59,317 nt of DNA from Archaeoglobaceae archaeon (GTDB taxonomy: Archaea; Halobacteriota; Archaeoglobi; Archaeoglobales; Archaeoglobaceae): positions 1 through 59,317 of the forward strand of contig JANXDX010000006.1 in assembly GCA_025058735.1 (NCBI GenBank). The letters run 5' to 3'. Below, in pieces: positions 23,871-33,079 of the stretch. Positions within the stretch are counted from its first letter, which is position 1. Each line of letters begins with the position of its first letter. The translations under genes were made by a program, and so were the position numbers. The notes beneath the pieces were generated by a model. That model saw only the letters and a program-made list of their open reading frames with translations. It was not told where the DNA came from and did not search any database.

Positions 23871-26456
23871 ATGCGAGAAGAACTACTAAATGCTATCAAA
23901 GAAGTCGGAATTTTAGAACTTACAGATATGCAAAAAAAAGCAAGGGAGCTCATATTATCTGGAGAAGACGTAATAATCGTAGCTCCAACTGGAACTGGAA
24001 AAACTGAAGCTGCAATAATTCCAATTTTTGAGAAATTGCTAGAAATGGAGAAAAAAAGTTTACTAGTTCTCTACATAACGCCACTTAGAGCTTTGAATAG
24101 AGACATGTTTAGAAGACTCATAAAGATAGCTGAAAAGCTCAAAATAAGAGTAGAAGTTCGCCACGGCGATACACCGCAAAGAGATAGAGTCAAACAATCG
24201 AAAAATCCGCCTGAGATCATGATTACAACTCCTGAAACTTTTCAAATTCTCTTTTTAGGAAAAAGATTGAAAGAATCGCTGAAAAACATTAAATTTGTTG
24301 TTATCGATGAGATCCATGAGCTTGCTGATAGTAAAAGAGGAGTTCAACTTTCTATAGCTTTGGAAAGATTGAGAGAATATACAAACTTTCAAACCATAGC
24401 CCTTTCAGCCACAGTCGGTGACCCTGAAAAAGTAGCTAAGTTTTTTGGAATGAAGAATGTAAAAGTTGTTAGCGGAGAAAAAGAGAAGAAGTATGAATTC
24501 TATATATTAAAAGATAAAAAAGACAATTTGGAGTTGATAAAAGAGATATTGAAGAAAGAGAATGCTCTGATCTTTGTAAATACGAGAAGAACTTCCGAAG
24601 CTTTAGGTTTAAGGTTAAAAGAGAAATGTGAAGTAGAAGTCCACCATGGAAGTCTTTCTAGGGAAGTAAGGATCGAAGCTGAAGAGAAGTTTGCTAAAGG
24701 TGAGCTAAGAGCTTTAGTTTGCACCTCTTCTATGGAGCTGGGCATAGATATTGGTCATGTTAGTGCAGTAGTGCAGTACAACAGCCCTAGACAAGTTGTC
24801 AAACTTTTACAGCGTGTTGGTAGGAGTGGGCATGGGTTAGGTAGAGTTTCGAGAGGTTACATAGTGGCTGAAAACTTTGACGAAATACTGGAAGCTATGG
24901 CCATAGTTGACCTTGCTAGAAAAAACGTTCTGGAGGAGCCAGAGCTTCACTTTAAAAGTTTAGATGTTTTAGCAAATCAAATTTGTTCCTTAGCTTTAGA
25001 ATACAAAAGGATAGATTTAAAGAAGGCTTACGAAATTGTAAAAAGGGCTGAAGCTTACAAGGATCTTAGTTTCGAAGAATTCTTAGAGATATGTAAGTTT
25101 CTAGCGGAGATAGATAAGATCAAGTTAGACGACAAGGTTGTTGCAACTTCTAGGACTAGAAAGTACTTCTACGAAAACATATCTATGATACCAGATGAAA
25201 AACAGTACAAAGTTTACGACGTTTCGAGTGGAAAGGTAATAGGTACTCTAGATGAAAGTTTTCTTTCAACTTTCAGTGGAGAAGTTTTTGCAATGAAAGG
25301 AGAGTTCTGGAGAGTTTTAAGTGTTGATGAATTTGTAAAAGTTGAACCTTATACAGGAGAAGGAGAAGTACCATCTTGGGTTGGAGAAGAGATTCCCGTC
25401 CCTTTTGAAGTTGCGCAAAGAGTGGGGAAGATAAGAGAAGAAATAGCAAAGAAAGGTATACCCTCAGATTACAACTTGAACGAGGGAGCAGTTGAAGAGA
25501 TCTTAAAGGTTTTCAAGGAAAAACCTCTGATACCAACTCACGAACTAGTGACGATAGAAGGAAATGGAACAGTTTTCCTAAATGCTTGCTTCGGAAGCAA
25601 AGTTAACGAAGGACTTGGAAGAATTCTTGCAATGCTTTTATCTTTAAAGAAAGGAGTAAACGTTTCTGTAGAAATAGATCCATACAGAATTAAACTTGAA
25701 CCTGCTAGAGCTGAGGAAGTTAAGCAAGTTCTTTTAGAAATAGACACTGAAAATCTGGAAAATTTAGCAGAAAGGTCTTTGATAGAAACAAAACTTATGC
25801 AGTGGAAAGTAGTAAATTCTGCTAGGAAATTTGGTTTGTTTGAGAAAGGAGATGATGTTAGCAGGATAAATTTGAAGAACCTTGTTATAAAACTTAGGGG
25901 AACTCCAATATACAGGGAAGCTTTGAGAGAAATTTTCTTAGAAAAGGTAGATCTGAAGAAGTTGTCGGAAGTTGTTAAAAAGATAAAAAACAAAGAAATA
26001 AAAATTGTTCTAAGCGACAAAGTCAGCTCTATAAGTTTGATCAGTAAGAGCTATTCAAACGAAGTTTTTGTAACAAGATCTGAGGAGTCTGTCTTGAAAA
26101 TTTTCAAAGAAGCGATCTTGAATTCTTTGTGTAAAGTTTTATGTTTGAACTGTGGAGCAAGTTACACTGAAGTTGTAAGGAACTTCAGCAGATTCAACTG
26201 TATGAAGTGTGGTTCAAGGATGATAGCAGTTTACAATTCAAAGAGAGTTGAACCAGGGAGGCTTGAACTTTTAAAGATCGCAAACCTTGTAAAGAGCTAT
26301 GGAATAAGAGCTGTCTACGCTATGAACACGTTCGGAGTCGGAGCTGAAACTGCTTCAAAGATACTTGGAAAAATTTATGAAAACGATGATGCTTTCTTTA
26401 AAGCTTTGATGAAAGCTGAAAGAGATTTTATAAGAACTAGAAAATTTTGGAGCTGA
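23871..26456 (+). CDS. Lhr-type superfamily 2 helicase with C-terminal zinc-binding motif
   Basis: 861 aa. Motif I A-P-T-G-T-G-K-T (38-45), motif II D146-E-I-H149, motif III S169-A-T, and motif VI Q-R-V-G-R-S-G-H-G near residue 315. After the two RecA domains comes a long Lhr-core-like region with the winged-helix and beta-barrel parts. Near residues ~757-783 is a C-x2-C...C-x2-C zinc motif, then a helical end that could be a small helix-hairpin DNA-binding element (N-T-F-G-V-G-A-E-T-A). Probably a 3'-5' DNA helicase in replication-coupled repair; it is distinct from Hel308. Confidence 0.82.
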   Translation: MREELLNAIKEVGILELTDMQKKARELILSGEDVIIVAPTGTGKTEAAIIPIFEKLLEMEKKSLLVLYITPLRALNRDMFRRLIKIAEKLKIRVEVRHGDTPQRDRVKQSKNPPEIMITTPETFQILFLGKRLKESLKNIKFVVIDEIHELADSKRGVQLSIALERLREYTNFQTIALSATVGDPEKVAKFFGMKNVKVVSGEKEKKYEFYILKDKKDNLELIKEILKKENALIFVNTRRTSEALGLRLKEKCEVEVHHGSLSREVRIEAEEKFAKGELRALVCTSSMELGIDIGHVSAVVQYNSPRQVVKLLQRVGRSGHGLGRVSRGYIVAENFDEILEAMAIVDLARKNVLEEPELHFKSLDVLANQICSLALEYKRIDLKKAYEIVKRAEAYKDLSFEEFLEICKFLAEIDKIKLDDKVVATSRTRKYFYENISMIPDEKQYKVYDVSSGKVIGTLDESFLSTFSGEVFAMKGEFWRVLSVDEFVKVEPYTGEGEVPSWVGEEIPVPFEVAQRVGKIREEIAKKGIPSDYNLNEGAVEEILKVFKEKPLIPTHELVTIEGNGTVFLNACFGSKVNEGLGRILAMLLSLKKGVNVSVEIDPYRIKLEPARAEEVKQVLLEIDTENLENLAERSLIETKLMQWKVVNSARKFGLFEKGDDVSRINLKNLVIKLRGTPIYREALREIFLEKVDLKKLSEVVKKIKNKEIKIVLSDKVSSISLISKSYSNEVFVTRSEESVLKIFKEAILNSLCKVLCLNCGASYTEVVRNFSRFNCMKCGSRMIAVYNSKRVEPGRLELLKIANLVKSYGIRAVYAMNTFGVGAETASKILGKIYENDDAFFKALMKAERDFIRTRKFWS

Positions 26457-26507
26457 TGAACGTTTACACACAGAATTGGTAAAATTTTATTTCATATTTA
26501 ATAAAAA

Positions 26508-27008
26508 TTATATATTTTCTCCTAAATATATTCCTTTGTAACTCTCCGTACCTCTGCAGAGCTTTATGAAGATCAACTGAACTATTCTAGCGTTTCTTTT
26601 TAACCAAATTCCACTTTCGTTGTGGACAACTAACCCTATTTCACTTCTTCCCTCGTATCCAGCATCCCAAACTGCAGTGATCAGAGATACTCCACTCCTC
26701 GCAAGAGTAGATCTAGGTTTAGCTATTGCGATCAGATCGTTTGGAATCTTTAGAACTTCGTTCAATCTAACTCTGTAAACACCTTTTTGCAAAAAAACCC
26801 AGTTTTCAAAAACTATCTCTTCAACTTCAGCTAACTTCCTTTCTGAGTTATCAAAATCTACTTTACAGTCTCCTTTTATTCTGAAAACTTTTTGCAAAGT
26901 ACAATCGAAACCATTTGGTTGAAGCTGAACTTCTAAGTCTACATAACCTCTAATTAATTCTTTTTCAACTATCAACTTTCTTATATCATCTTTTGAAAGT
27001 ACGCACAT
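26508..27008 (-). CDS. dut: dUTPase / dCTP deaminase-like nucleotide hydrolase
   Basis: 166 aa from ATG 27008; the GTG at 27011 is also possible, but 27008 gives a TGATG overlap with the upstream stop. The core K-P-R-S-T-L-A-R-S-G-V and T-A-V-W-D-A-G-Y-E-G-R-S-E-I matches the trimeric dUTPase/dCTP deaminase fold. W-D-A-G-Y-E-G-R-S resembles archaeal dUTPases more than dCTP deaminase, whose catalytic T-L-E segment is not evident. Likely keeps uracil out of DNA by hydrolysing dUTP. Last gene of the lysC operon. Confidence 0.75.
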   Translation of the reverse strand: MCVLSKDDIRKLIVEKELIRGYVDLEVQLQPNGFDCTLQKVFRIKGDCKVDFDNSERKLAEVEEIVFENWVFLQKGVYRVRLNEVLKIPNDLIAIAKPRSTLARSGVSLITAVWDAGYEGRSEIGLVVHNESGIWLKRNARIVQLIFIKLCRGTESYKGIYLGENI

Positions 27009-27319
27009 CACATGAAGTCTACGTAGTAAGCATCGATTTCATCGTACATCTTTGCAACTTTTGCAACTTCCACAGCTATTATGTGCGCACATGGTTTTTC
27101 TCCTTTCAACCTTATCAAAAAATCTGCACAAGTGCAAAAGAACTCATCAACTACGTACTCTTCTCTACCAACAACTACAAAGAAGTCCTTGTATTTTTTA
27201 ATTCTTCTTTCTTTCAAATAAAAGAAAGCTTTTTCACCTCTTCTTCCGTAAACTGTAAGTAGTTTTTTGTAAAGTTCGTAGCTTAAGCCCTTTTTTGCAA
27301 CTTCAATTACTTCATTCAT
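27008..27319 (-). CDS. Small SWIM zinc-finger protein
   Basis: 103 aa. The segment F-C-T-C-A-D-F...K-P-C-A-H-I-I-A-V is a complete SWIM motif (C-x-C-x(n)-C-x-H), a zinc-binding module for nucleic-acid or protein contacts. Nothing else is recognisable. Its start overlaps the DUF2150 gene by 8 bp and its stop overlaps the dUTPase start, so it is embedded in the Pcc1/DHH operon. Confidence 0.75.
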   Translation of the reverse strand: MNEVIEVAKKGLSYELYKKLLTVYGRRGEKAFFYLKERRIKKYKDFFVVVGREEYVVDEFFCTCADFLIRLKGEKPCAHIIAVEVAKVAKMYDEIDAYYVDFM

Positions 27320-27848
27320 TCGATGTATCTATCCTACTCAACTCTAAAACTGTACTTATACAATCTATTCCATCCAGCCAGCTCAAAATTATGCTATCAC
27401 TTTCAACGTCGATATCTGGGAGCTTTTCTCCACTTATAACCTTTGCACCGATCTTTGCAATCAAATCTAAGGCTCCATCTAGATCTCCAGCTTTCTCCAT
27501 TCTAAAAGCCTCATTTAAAAGGCTTTCAAAGCTTTTCTTACTGGTCTTTCCTTCCAAATAGTATTGAAAAGATCTTACTATAGCTTCAACACTTTCAGCT
27601 GTGAATTTGAACGCAAGATCTTTAACTTCAGAATCGAACCTGATCTCTCTGCTGAAAAGATCCCTTATCTTTTTCAGTTCTTTCTCGGCATCATCTTTCT
27701 TAATTTCTCTCTCTTTGATAGCCCTAACTATGTTCAAACAAGCTATAACCACATCTTCCATCATCTGATCGAAGATCTCCAAACTCTCTTCATCTTTTGC
27801 ATTTTCAATTTTTTTTATCCAGTTGATCAATCTATTTTCCGAATACAT
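27312..27848 (-). CDS. DUF2150-like conserved archaeal protein
   Basis: 178 aa from the ATG at 27848 (M-Y-S-E-N-R-L-I-N-W); an earlier ATG at 27866 runs further into Pcc1. All-helical, acidic, with S-W-L-D-G-I-D near residue 160. Length and N-terminal Y-S-x-x-R/W pattern resemble the uncharacterised archaeal DUF2150 family. Overlaps Pcc1 by 22 bp and the SWIM gene by 8 bp. Confidence 0.6.
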   Translation of the reverse strand: MYSENRLINWIKKIENAKDEESLEIFDQMMEDVVIACLNIVRAIKEREIKKDDAEKELKKIRDLFSREIRFDSEVKDLAFKFTAESVEAIVRSFQYYLEGKTSKKSFESLLNEAFRMEKAGDLDGALDLIAKIGAKVISGEKLPDIDVESDSIILSWLDGIDCISTVLELSRIDTSNE

Positions 27849-28036
27849 TCCAAAATTCCCTCGCAAAGTTTTAAATGCATTAAGTAATCGTCCACAGCAT
27901 AAAGTAAAGCACCGATCTTGTTTGTTTTTATTTCAATTTTTATCAAATCTCCTTCAGCGTAGCATTTGCACCACTCAGGATCTTCTACTTTCAAAGCTTC
28001 TGCAACGATCTTTGCATCATCCATTTTTATTTTCAT
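27827..28036 (-). CDS. pcc1: KEOPS complex subunit Pcc1
   Basis: 69 aa starting at ATG 28036, which overlaps the DHH stop as ATGA; a longer start at 28054 is less likely. The pattern E-G-D-L-I-K-I-E-I-K-T...L-L-Y-A-V-D-D-Y-L-M is typical of Pcc1, the small dimerisation subunit of KEOPS, which makes t6A37 in ANN-reading tRNAs. Kae1, Bud32 and Cgi121 are not in the window. Linkage to the DHH nuclease gene is seen in other archaea. Confidence 0.8.
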   Translation of the reverse strand: MKIKMDDAKIVAEALKVEDPEWCKCYAEGDLIKIEIKTNKIGALLYAVDDYLMHLKLCEGILECIRKID

Positions 28037-29346
28037 GCAAGCGCTGTGCAGCAAATTCTATCTACCTCTTTTAAAAACTCCTCTATCTTGTTTGAAGGTA
28101 TGTTTGCTCCAGCGGCAACTTTATGTCCTCCTCCAACTCCTCCAACTTTTTCGGCAGCTAAACGCATAACTTCTGCCAAATTCAACTTTTGGGCAATTTT
28201 TTCGTTTGCTCTAGCTGAAACTTTAACTCTATCGTTTTTTCTGTTTATAACTATCAACGGTTTTTCTGTGAAGATGTAACGTGAGTAAGTAGTTGCGATC
28301 AAGCTAGTCGTTGGCGCATCTTCCATAACAATGTACCTCATACAGAATCCTTCCTTGACATCGTTTTTTCTCTTTAAAAGCTCTTCATGGACTTTTGTCA
28401 GATAATCTTCATATATACTTAAAGCTCTATCAAGGTAAGATCTATCTCCCATGAGCAATCCCATAGCAACTCCCGTAGCTCCTGCTCTTCCGCAGGAGTT
28501 TACTACGTCTGTAAGTAAAGCTGCACTCTTTATAGGTGCATTTTTCAAAACGATCCTTCTACCAAATATAGATTCAAAGACACCTTCATAAGTCCCAAGT
28601 TTTAGAAGTCTCAAAGCAATCGCATCTGAAAGTCTTTGAAGTTCTTCAAAACTAAGATCTTCAAAATCTTTCTCACCATCAATTTTTATTTTTTTCAAAA
28701 ATTCTTCAAGTTCACCATCTTTTTTGTAGAAGTTCAAGTAAGGTTCTAAACTTAAAGATAAGACTTTTTTGATTTTTCCAGAAGCTAGATTTATTCCTTC
28801 CTTCTCCTCTACATACCCTCCCTCTTTCCCCTCTTTCAGTACAACTTCATTCGGTCCTTTGAACTTTTGTTTATCTCCTAAAATTCCTACTATTGCTGTG
28901 GAAGATAGATCGTTGTTATCTCCTAAGGCTTTTGCAAAAAAGTAAGCTACTCCACTTGCAGAGAGTTCGTAGGTTCCGTCTAATCCAAATATGTGCGGAT
29001 TTATATGAACCAGGTTTCTCTTAGGATTTATGTTTCCAACTGGGATGTGGTGATCAAGAATTATTAGATCACTTTCAACTTTTGACATCTTCTCTGGATA
29101 AGCACTTCCCATGTCAGCAAAGATCAGTAAAGTTCCCTTTTCATATTCGAAATCATCGTTTAGAGTTTTCAAAAAAGATATTTGAAAGTTCTTTTTCGCT
29201 CTTAGCAAAGCTTTAGCTACTATTGCTCCAGCTGAGATTCCGTCAGCATCGTAGTGAGTATAAACTCTAATGAATTCGTGTCTTGAAACAAGTTCAGAAG
29301 CTTTTTTCGTAGATTCTTTAAGAAGATCCAAGCTTGAACTCATCAT
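28033..29346 (-). CDS. DHH-family phosphoesterase, archaeal RecJ-like nuclease
   Basis: 437 aa. T-H-Y-D-A-D-G-I-S-A-G (~49-59), A-D-M-G-S (~96), L-D-H-H-I-P (~117-122) and the C-terminal DHHA1 motif G-G-G-H-K-V-A-A-G are all present. These are the metal and substrate residues of RecJ/GAN-type exonucleases. Archaeal homologues associate with the CMG replisome or degrade short nucleic acids. Start overlaps lysC by 29 bp; stop overlaps pcc1 by 4 bp. Confidence 0.85.
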   Translation of the reverse strand: MMSSSLDLLKESTKKASELVSRHEFIRVYTHYDADGISAGAIVAKALLRAKKNFQISFLKTLNDDFEYEKGTLLIFADMGSAYPEKMSKVESDLIILDHHIPVGNINPKRNLVHINPHIFGLDGTYELSASGVAYFFAKALGDNNDLSSTAIVGILGDKQKFKGPNEVVLKEGKEGGYVEEKEGINLASGKIKKVLSLSLEPYLNFYKKDGELEEFLKKIKIDGEKDFEDLSFEELQRLSDAIALRLLKLGTYEGVFESIFGRRIVLKNAPIKSAALLTDVVNSCGRAGATGVAMGLLMGDRSYLDRALSIYEDYLTKVHEELLKRKNDVKEGFCMRYIVMEDAPTTSLIATTYSRYIFTEKPLIVINRKNDRVKVSARANEKIAQKLNLAEVMRLAAEKVGGVGGGHKVAAGANIPSNKIEEFLKEVDRICCTALA

Positions 29347-30709
29347 GTATGATCTTTAAAGCGTTCACTCCGTCTTTTGAATCTACTGCAAAAGATATGT
29401 TGTATTCAGAGCAGCTTTGACTTATCATAACAACGTTTATCTTATTTCTTCCAAGAGCAGAAAATATCCTTCCGGCAACTCCAGGAGTTCCTGCCATTCC
29501 TGCACCTACAGCGCTTACAATCGAAACGTTGTCTATCTTTCTAACACTCATCATTCCATTTTCTAGGGATTTCAAGATCTTGTACGCTTTCTCAGCATCC
29601 TTTTGATCGACAACTATTGAAAGGTTCAGTTCTGAAGAACTCTGTGCTACCATTATCACATTTATTTTGTTTTCTGCGAGCATTCTAAAGACTTCTGACA
29701 TAGTTTCTGCAAAATCCAATCCAGCCCCTCTGACATTTATTATACTAGCTACCTCTATTAAACTTAAAGCTTTAACTACATCTCCTTTGTTTTCGATTTT
29801 ATCTCTGACAACAGTTCCCTGAGAATCTGGGTTGAAGGTGTTCTTTATCCTAACAGGAATGTCTTTTTTCATTACAGGCTCAAGAGCTCTTGGATGCAAT
29901 ATCTTTGCTCCGAAATGTGAAAGTTCCATCGCTTCGAAGTAGGATATTTCTGGAATTAACCTAGCATTTGGAACGTACTTTGGATCTGCTGTCATTATAC
30001 CATCAACTTCTTTCCAGAGCCAAACTTCATCAGCATCGATCGCTGCAGCTATTATCGTTGCCGAATAATCACTTCCTCCCCTTCCAAGTGTTGTTATACT
30101 TCCATCATCCGCAGCACCTATGAATCCTGTAACAACTGGAACCGTCTTTTTTATCTTTATCAAAGGCTCAATTCTACTTTTTATTATGTTGTAAACTCCT
30201 GGTATTGGTTTTGCTCTACCGTAGTTTTTGTCGGTAATTATTCCTGCGTCTCCTCCAGTTAAAGCTACAGAATCTACACCTAAAGAAATTAGAGATGCAG
30301 AGAATATCGGAGCTATCAATCTTTCACCGAACGAAACTATGTAGTCTTCACTTCTCTTTGTAAGTTCTCCTAGGTAACTTATTCCAAGTAGAACTCTTTC
30401 TAGTTCATCGAAAAGTTTTTCCAGAGTGTATATTACTTTGTTCTTTATGTCTTCACTTTTTACAGCATATTCTACAGCTTCGTAGTGTTTCTTCATCATG
30501 TCTGCTGTGAACATCTTTATGTATCCAGCTGAAGGTTCTTTGCTGCATTTCTGAGCTGCATTTATTAAAGCATCGGTTACTCCTGCCATCGCTGAAACGA
30601 CAACGACTATTTCATTTTCATTTGCATATTTTTTCACTAAGCTAGTGCAGTAGAGTATGTTTTTTCCATCTTTTACACTCGTACCTCCGAACTTCATTAC
30701 GATCCTCAT
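29318..30709 (-). CDS. lysC: Aspartate kinase with two ACT domains
   Basis: 463 aa. The N-terminal K-F-G-G-T-S-V is the kinase signature; G-R-G-G-S-D-Y-S-A (~230) and the W-K-E-V-D-G-I-M-T-A-D-P segment belong to the kinase core. Residues ~315-460 form two ACT domains (R-G-A-G-L-D-F-A and V-G-A-G-M-A-G-T-P-G-V-A), which in this family bind Lys or Thr for feedback inhibition. First gene of a six-gene operon; divergent from the phosphoribosyltransferase gene. Confidence 0.92.
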   Translation of the reverse strand: MRIVMKFGGTSVKDGKNILYCTSLVKKYANENEIVVVVSAMAGVTDALINAAQKCSKEPSAGYIKMFTADMMKKHYEAVEYAVKSEDIKNKVIYTLEKLFDELERVLLGISYLGELTKRSEDYIVSFGERLIAPIFSASLISLGVDSVALTGGDAGIITDKNYGRAKPIPGVYNIIKSRIEPLIKIKKTVPVVTGFIGAADDGSITTLGRGGSDYSATIIAAAIDADEVWLWKEVDGIMTADPKYVPNARLIPEISYFEAMELSHFGAKILHPRALEPVMKKDIPVRIKNTFNPDSQGTVVRDKIENKGDVVKALSLIEVASIINVRGAGLDFAETMSEVFRMLAENKINVIMVAQSSSELNLSIVVDQKDAEKAYKILKSLENGMMSVRKIDNVSIVSAVGAGMAGTPGVAGRIFSALGRNKINVVMISQSCSEYNISFAVDSKDGVNALKIIHDEFKLGSS

Positions 30710-30785
30710 CTGTTCTTCCCTACTCTGAAAGTTTTTAAAAGTTTGTTTACCAAAAAGATTTTAATTTGAAAATTAACAATTTTCG

Positions 30786-31361
30786 ATGAAGTGTCTTCAG
30801 TACAGTTGGGAAGAGATTTTAAAATTTTGTGAAGAGCTTGCAAATAAAATAAAAAAAAGCGGCTATAGGCCAGATGTAATAGTTGCAATAGCAAGGGGAG
30901 GCTGGATCCCAGCTAGAATACTTTGCGATCATTTGAACATCAAAGAACTTTACAGTATAAAAACGGAACACTGGGGAATTGTAGCTACTAAGACTGGGGA
31001 GGCTAGGATAACTCAGCCCTTGAATGTTAAACTTGAAAATAAAAAAGTTTTAGTTGTAGATGATGTAGCAGATACTGGGGAAACTGTAAAGCTCGTTCTC
31101 GATCACGTGAAAAGCTTTTCACCTGAAGACGTTAAGATAGCTGTGATCGATTACAAGAGAACTTCTGGCTTCGTTCCAGACTATTACGTAAATTTTATAG
31201 AGGAGTGGAAGTGGGTAGTTTATCCCTGGAGTTTGAGGGAAGATGTTAAAGATCTGTTGAAAGACAAGAAGTTTAATTTAAAGGAAGCGATGGAGTATTT
31301 GAAGAGTCTAGATCTGAAAGTTTCAGAGGAGATAGTTAGAGATGTCTTATCAGATATGTGA
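30786..31361 (+). CDS. Purine-type phosphoribosyltransferase (COG2236-like)
   Basis: 191 aa. A-I-A-R-G-G-W-I-P-A near residue 39 and the PRPP-binding loop V-L-V-V-D-D-V-A-D-T-G-E-T (~87-99) place it in the type I phosphoribosyltransferases. The D-Y-K-R-T-S-G region and trailing W-V-V-Y-P-W resemble archaeal hypoxanthine/xanthine transferases. It overlaps the adenine deaminase gene by 20 bp. Together they would convert adenine to hypoxanthine and then to IMP. Confidence 0.82.
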   Translation: MKCLQYSWEEILKFCEELANKIKKSGYRPDVIVAIARGGWIPARILCDHLNIKELYSIKTEHWGIVATKTGEARITQPLNVKLENKKVLVVDDVADTGETVKLVLDHVKSFSPEDVKIAVIDYKRTSGFVPDYYVNFIEEWKWVVYPWSLREDVKDLLKDKKFNLKEAMEYLKSLDLKVSEEIVRDVLSDM

Positions 31362-33009
31362 ATTGATCGAAGTTGCAAGTGGGAAAAGAAAAGCTGATCT
31401 AGTTTTAAAAAGAGCTGAAGTTGTAAACGTTTTAACAGAAGAAATATACAAAGCTGACGTTGCCTTTTATAGGAACAAAATTGCGGGTGTTGGAAGGTAC
31501 AGTGGGATTAAGGAGATAGATTGCAGTGAATTGTATGCTGTTCCAGGGTTGATCGATGCGCATTGCCACGTTGAAATGACGATGCTAAGCCTTTCAGAGT
31601 TTGCAAGGTTAGTTGTTCCAAGGGGATGCACTTGTGTAGTTTCTGATCCGCATGAAATTGCAAACGTTTTAGGGATTGAAGGGATAAAAGTTCTCTCTGA
31701 AGAAGCAAAAAGAAATTCCATAAGATTCTATTTTCTAGCACCATCTTGTGTCCCATCATCAAAACTTGAAACTTCTGGAGCAGAAATTGGAGTCAAAGAA
31801 ATAGAAGATCTTTTTGATTTGGGTGCCATAGGTTTAGCAGAAGTTATGAATTACCCTGGAGTTTTAAATTGTGAAAAAAATATAATTGAGAAAATTTTAA
31901 TTTCTGAAGGAAAAATTTTAGATGGTCACTGTCCAAAGTTGAGAGATCAAGCTTTGAACGCTTACGTTTCAGCTGGAATAATGTCTGATCATGAAAGTAC
32001 AGATTTTGAAGAAGCTAAGGAAAAATTAAGGTTGGGAATGGCTTTGATGATAAGAGAGGGTTCTGCAGCGAGGAACTTAAAAAACTTGAAAAAGTTGATA
32101 CCTAACAGAAAAGTTATGCTCGTGACCGATGGAGATAGAACTGTAGTAGATATATTGAAAGAAGGTTACATGGACTACGTTTTTAGAAGAGCTGTTGAAG
32201 AAGGAATAGATGAGTTGTACGCTTTGCAAGCTATTACTATAAATCCAGCAGAATACTTTAGAATAAATTCTGGACTAATAGCTCCTGGTAGGTTTGCAGA
32301 TGTAGTTCTTTTGAAAAATTTGAAAAAATTTGAAGTAGAAAAAGTTTTTGTTGATGGAAAAGAACCTGTTTTTGAGAAATTTGAGTATCCAGAATTTGTG
32401 AAAAAAAGTGTTAAAGCTGGAAAAATATCTCCGGAAAAAATTAAGATCGAAAGGAGAGGTCTTGCTGGGATAATAGAGGTTGTAGATGGAGAAATATTGA
32501 CAAACGAAGTCGTAGATTTTGTCGATGGAGTAGATGTTGAAAGAGATATAATAAAAGTTGTAGTAGTCGAGAGGCATGGAAAAAGTGGAAATATTTCAGT
32601 CGGATTTGTTAAAGGTTTTGGAATAAAAAGAGGTGCTTTAGCTCAAACCATTGCTCACGATGCTCACAACATAGTAGCAGTTGGAGTGAGTGATGAGGAG
32701 ATATGTAGAGCTGTAAATACTCTGATCGATCTGCAGGGTGGAATAGTTGTCGTCGATGGCTCTGAAACTTTATCACTTCCCTTGAGAATTGCTGGATTGA
32801 TGAGCGATGAAAATGCTGAAATTTTGGCTGAAAAGCTTTTAAAAATCGATAAAAAGATAAAAGAGTTAGGATGTAAACTAAAATCACCAGTAATAACTTT
32901 ATCTTTCATAGCTTTACCCGTAATACCAAAGTTGAAGATCACAGACCTTGGATTGGTTGACGTTGAAAAGTTTGAAGTTGTAGATGTTTTCAAAAGTGTT
33001 GTTAATTAA
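31342..33009 (+). CDS. ade: Adenine deaminase
   Basis: 555 aa amidohydrolase. P-G-L-I-D-A-H-C-H-V-E (~64-74) carries the metal-binding H-x-H. D-G-H-C-P (~194-198) and S-D-H-E-S (~214-218) continue the active site, and the C-terminal domain with A-H-D-A-H-N-I-V-A-V-G is typical of Ade rather than other amidohydrolases. Converts adenine to hypoxanthine and ammonia. Translationally coupled to the preceding phosphoribosyltransferase. Confidence 0.9.
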   Translation: MSYQICELIEVASGKRKADLVLKRAEVVNVLTEEIYKADVAFYRNKIAGVGRYSGIKEIDCSELYAVPGLIDAHCHVEMTMLSLSEFARLVVPRGCTCVVSDPHEIANVLGIEGIKVLSEEAKRNSIRFYFLAPSCVPSSKLETSGAEIGVKEIEDLFDLGAIGLAEVMNYPGVLNCEKNIIEKILISEGKILDGHCPKLRDQALNAYVSAGIMSDHESTDFEEAKEKLRLGMALMIREGSAARNLKNLKKLIPNRKVMLVTDGDRTVVDILKEGYMDYVFRRAVEEGIDELYALQAITINPAEYFRINSGLIAPGRFADVVLLKNLKKFEVEKVFVDGKEPVFEKFEYPEFVKKSVKAGKISPEKIKIERRGLAGIIEVVDGEILTNEVVDFVDGVDVERDIIKVVVVERHGKSGNISVGFVKGFGIKRGALAQTIAHDAHNIVAVGVSDEEICRAVNTLIDLQGGIVVVDGSETLSLPLRIAGLMSDENAEILAEKLLKIDKKIKELGCKLKSPVITLSFIALPVIPKLKITDLGLVDVEKFEVVDVFKSVVN

Positions 33010-33079
33010 TAGAATATTATAATATACAAATTTTTAATTTTAAAAAGTAAAATTAAAATACCAATCACAAACTCGAAGC

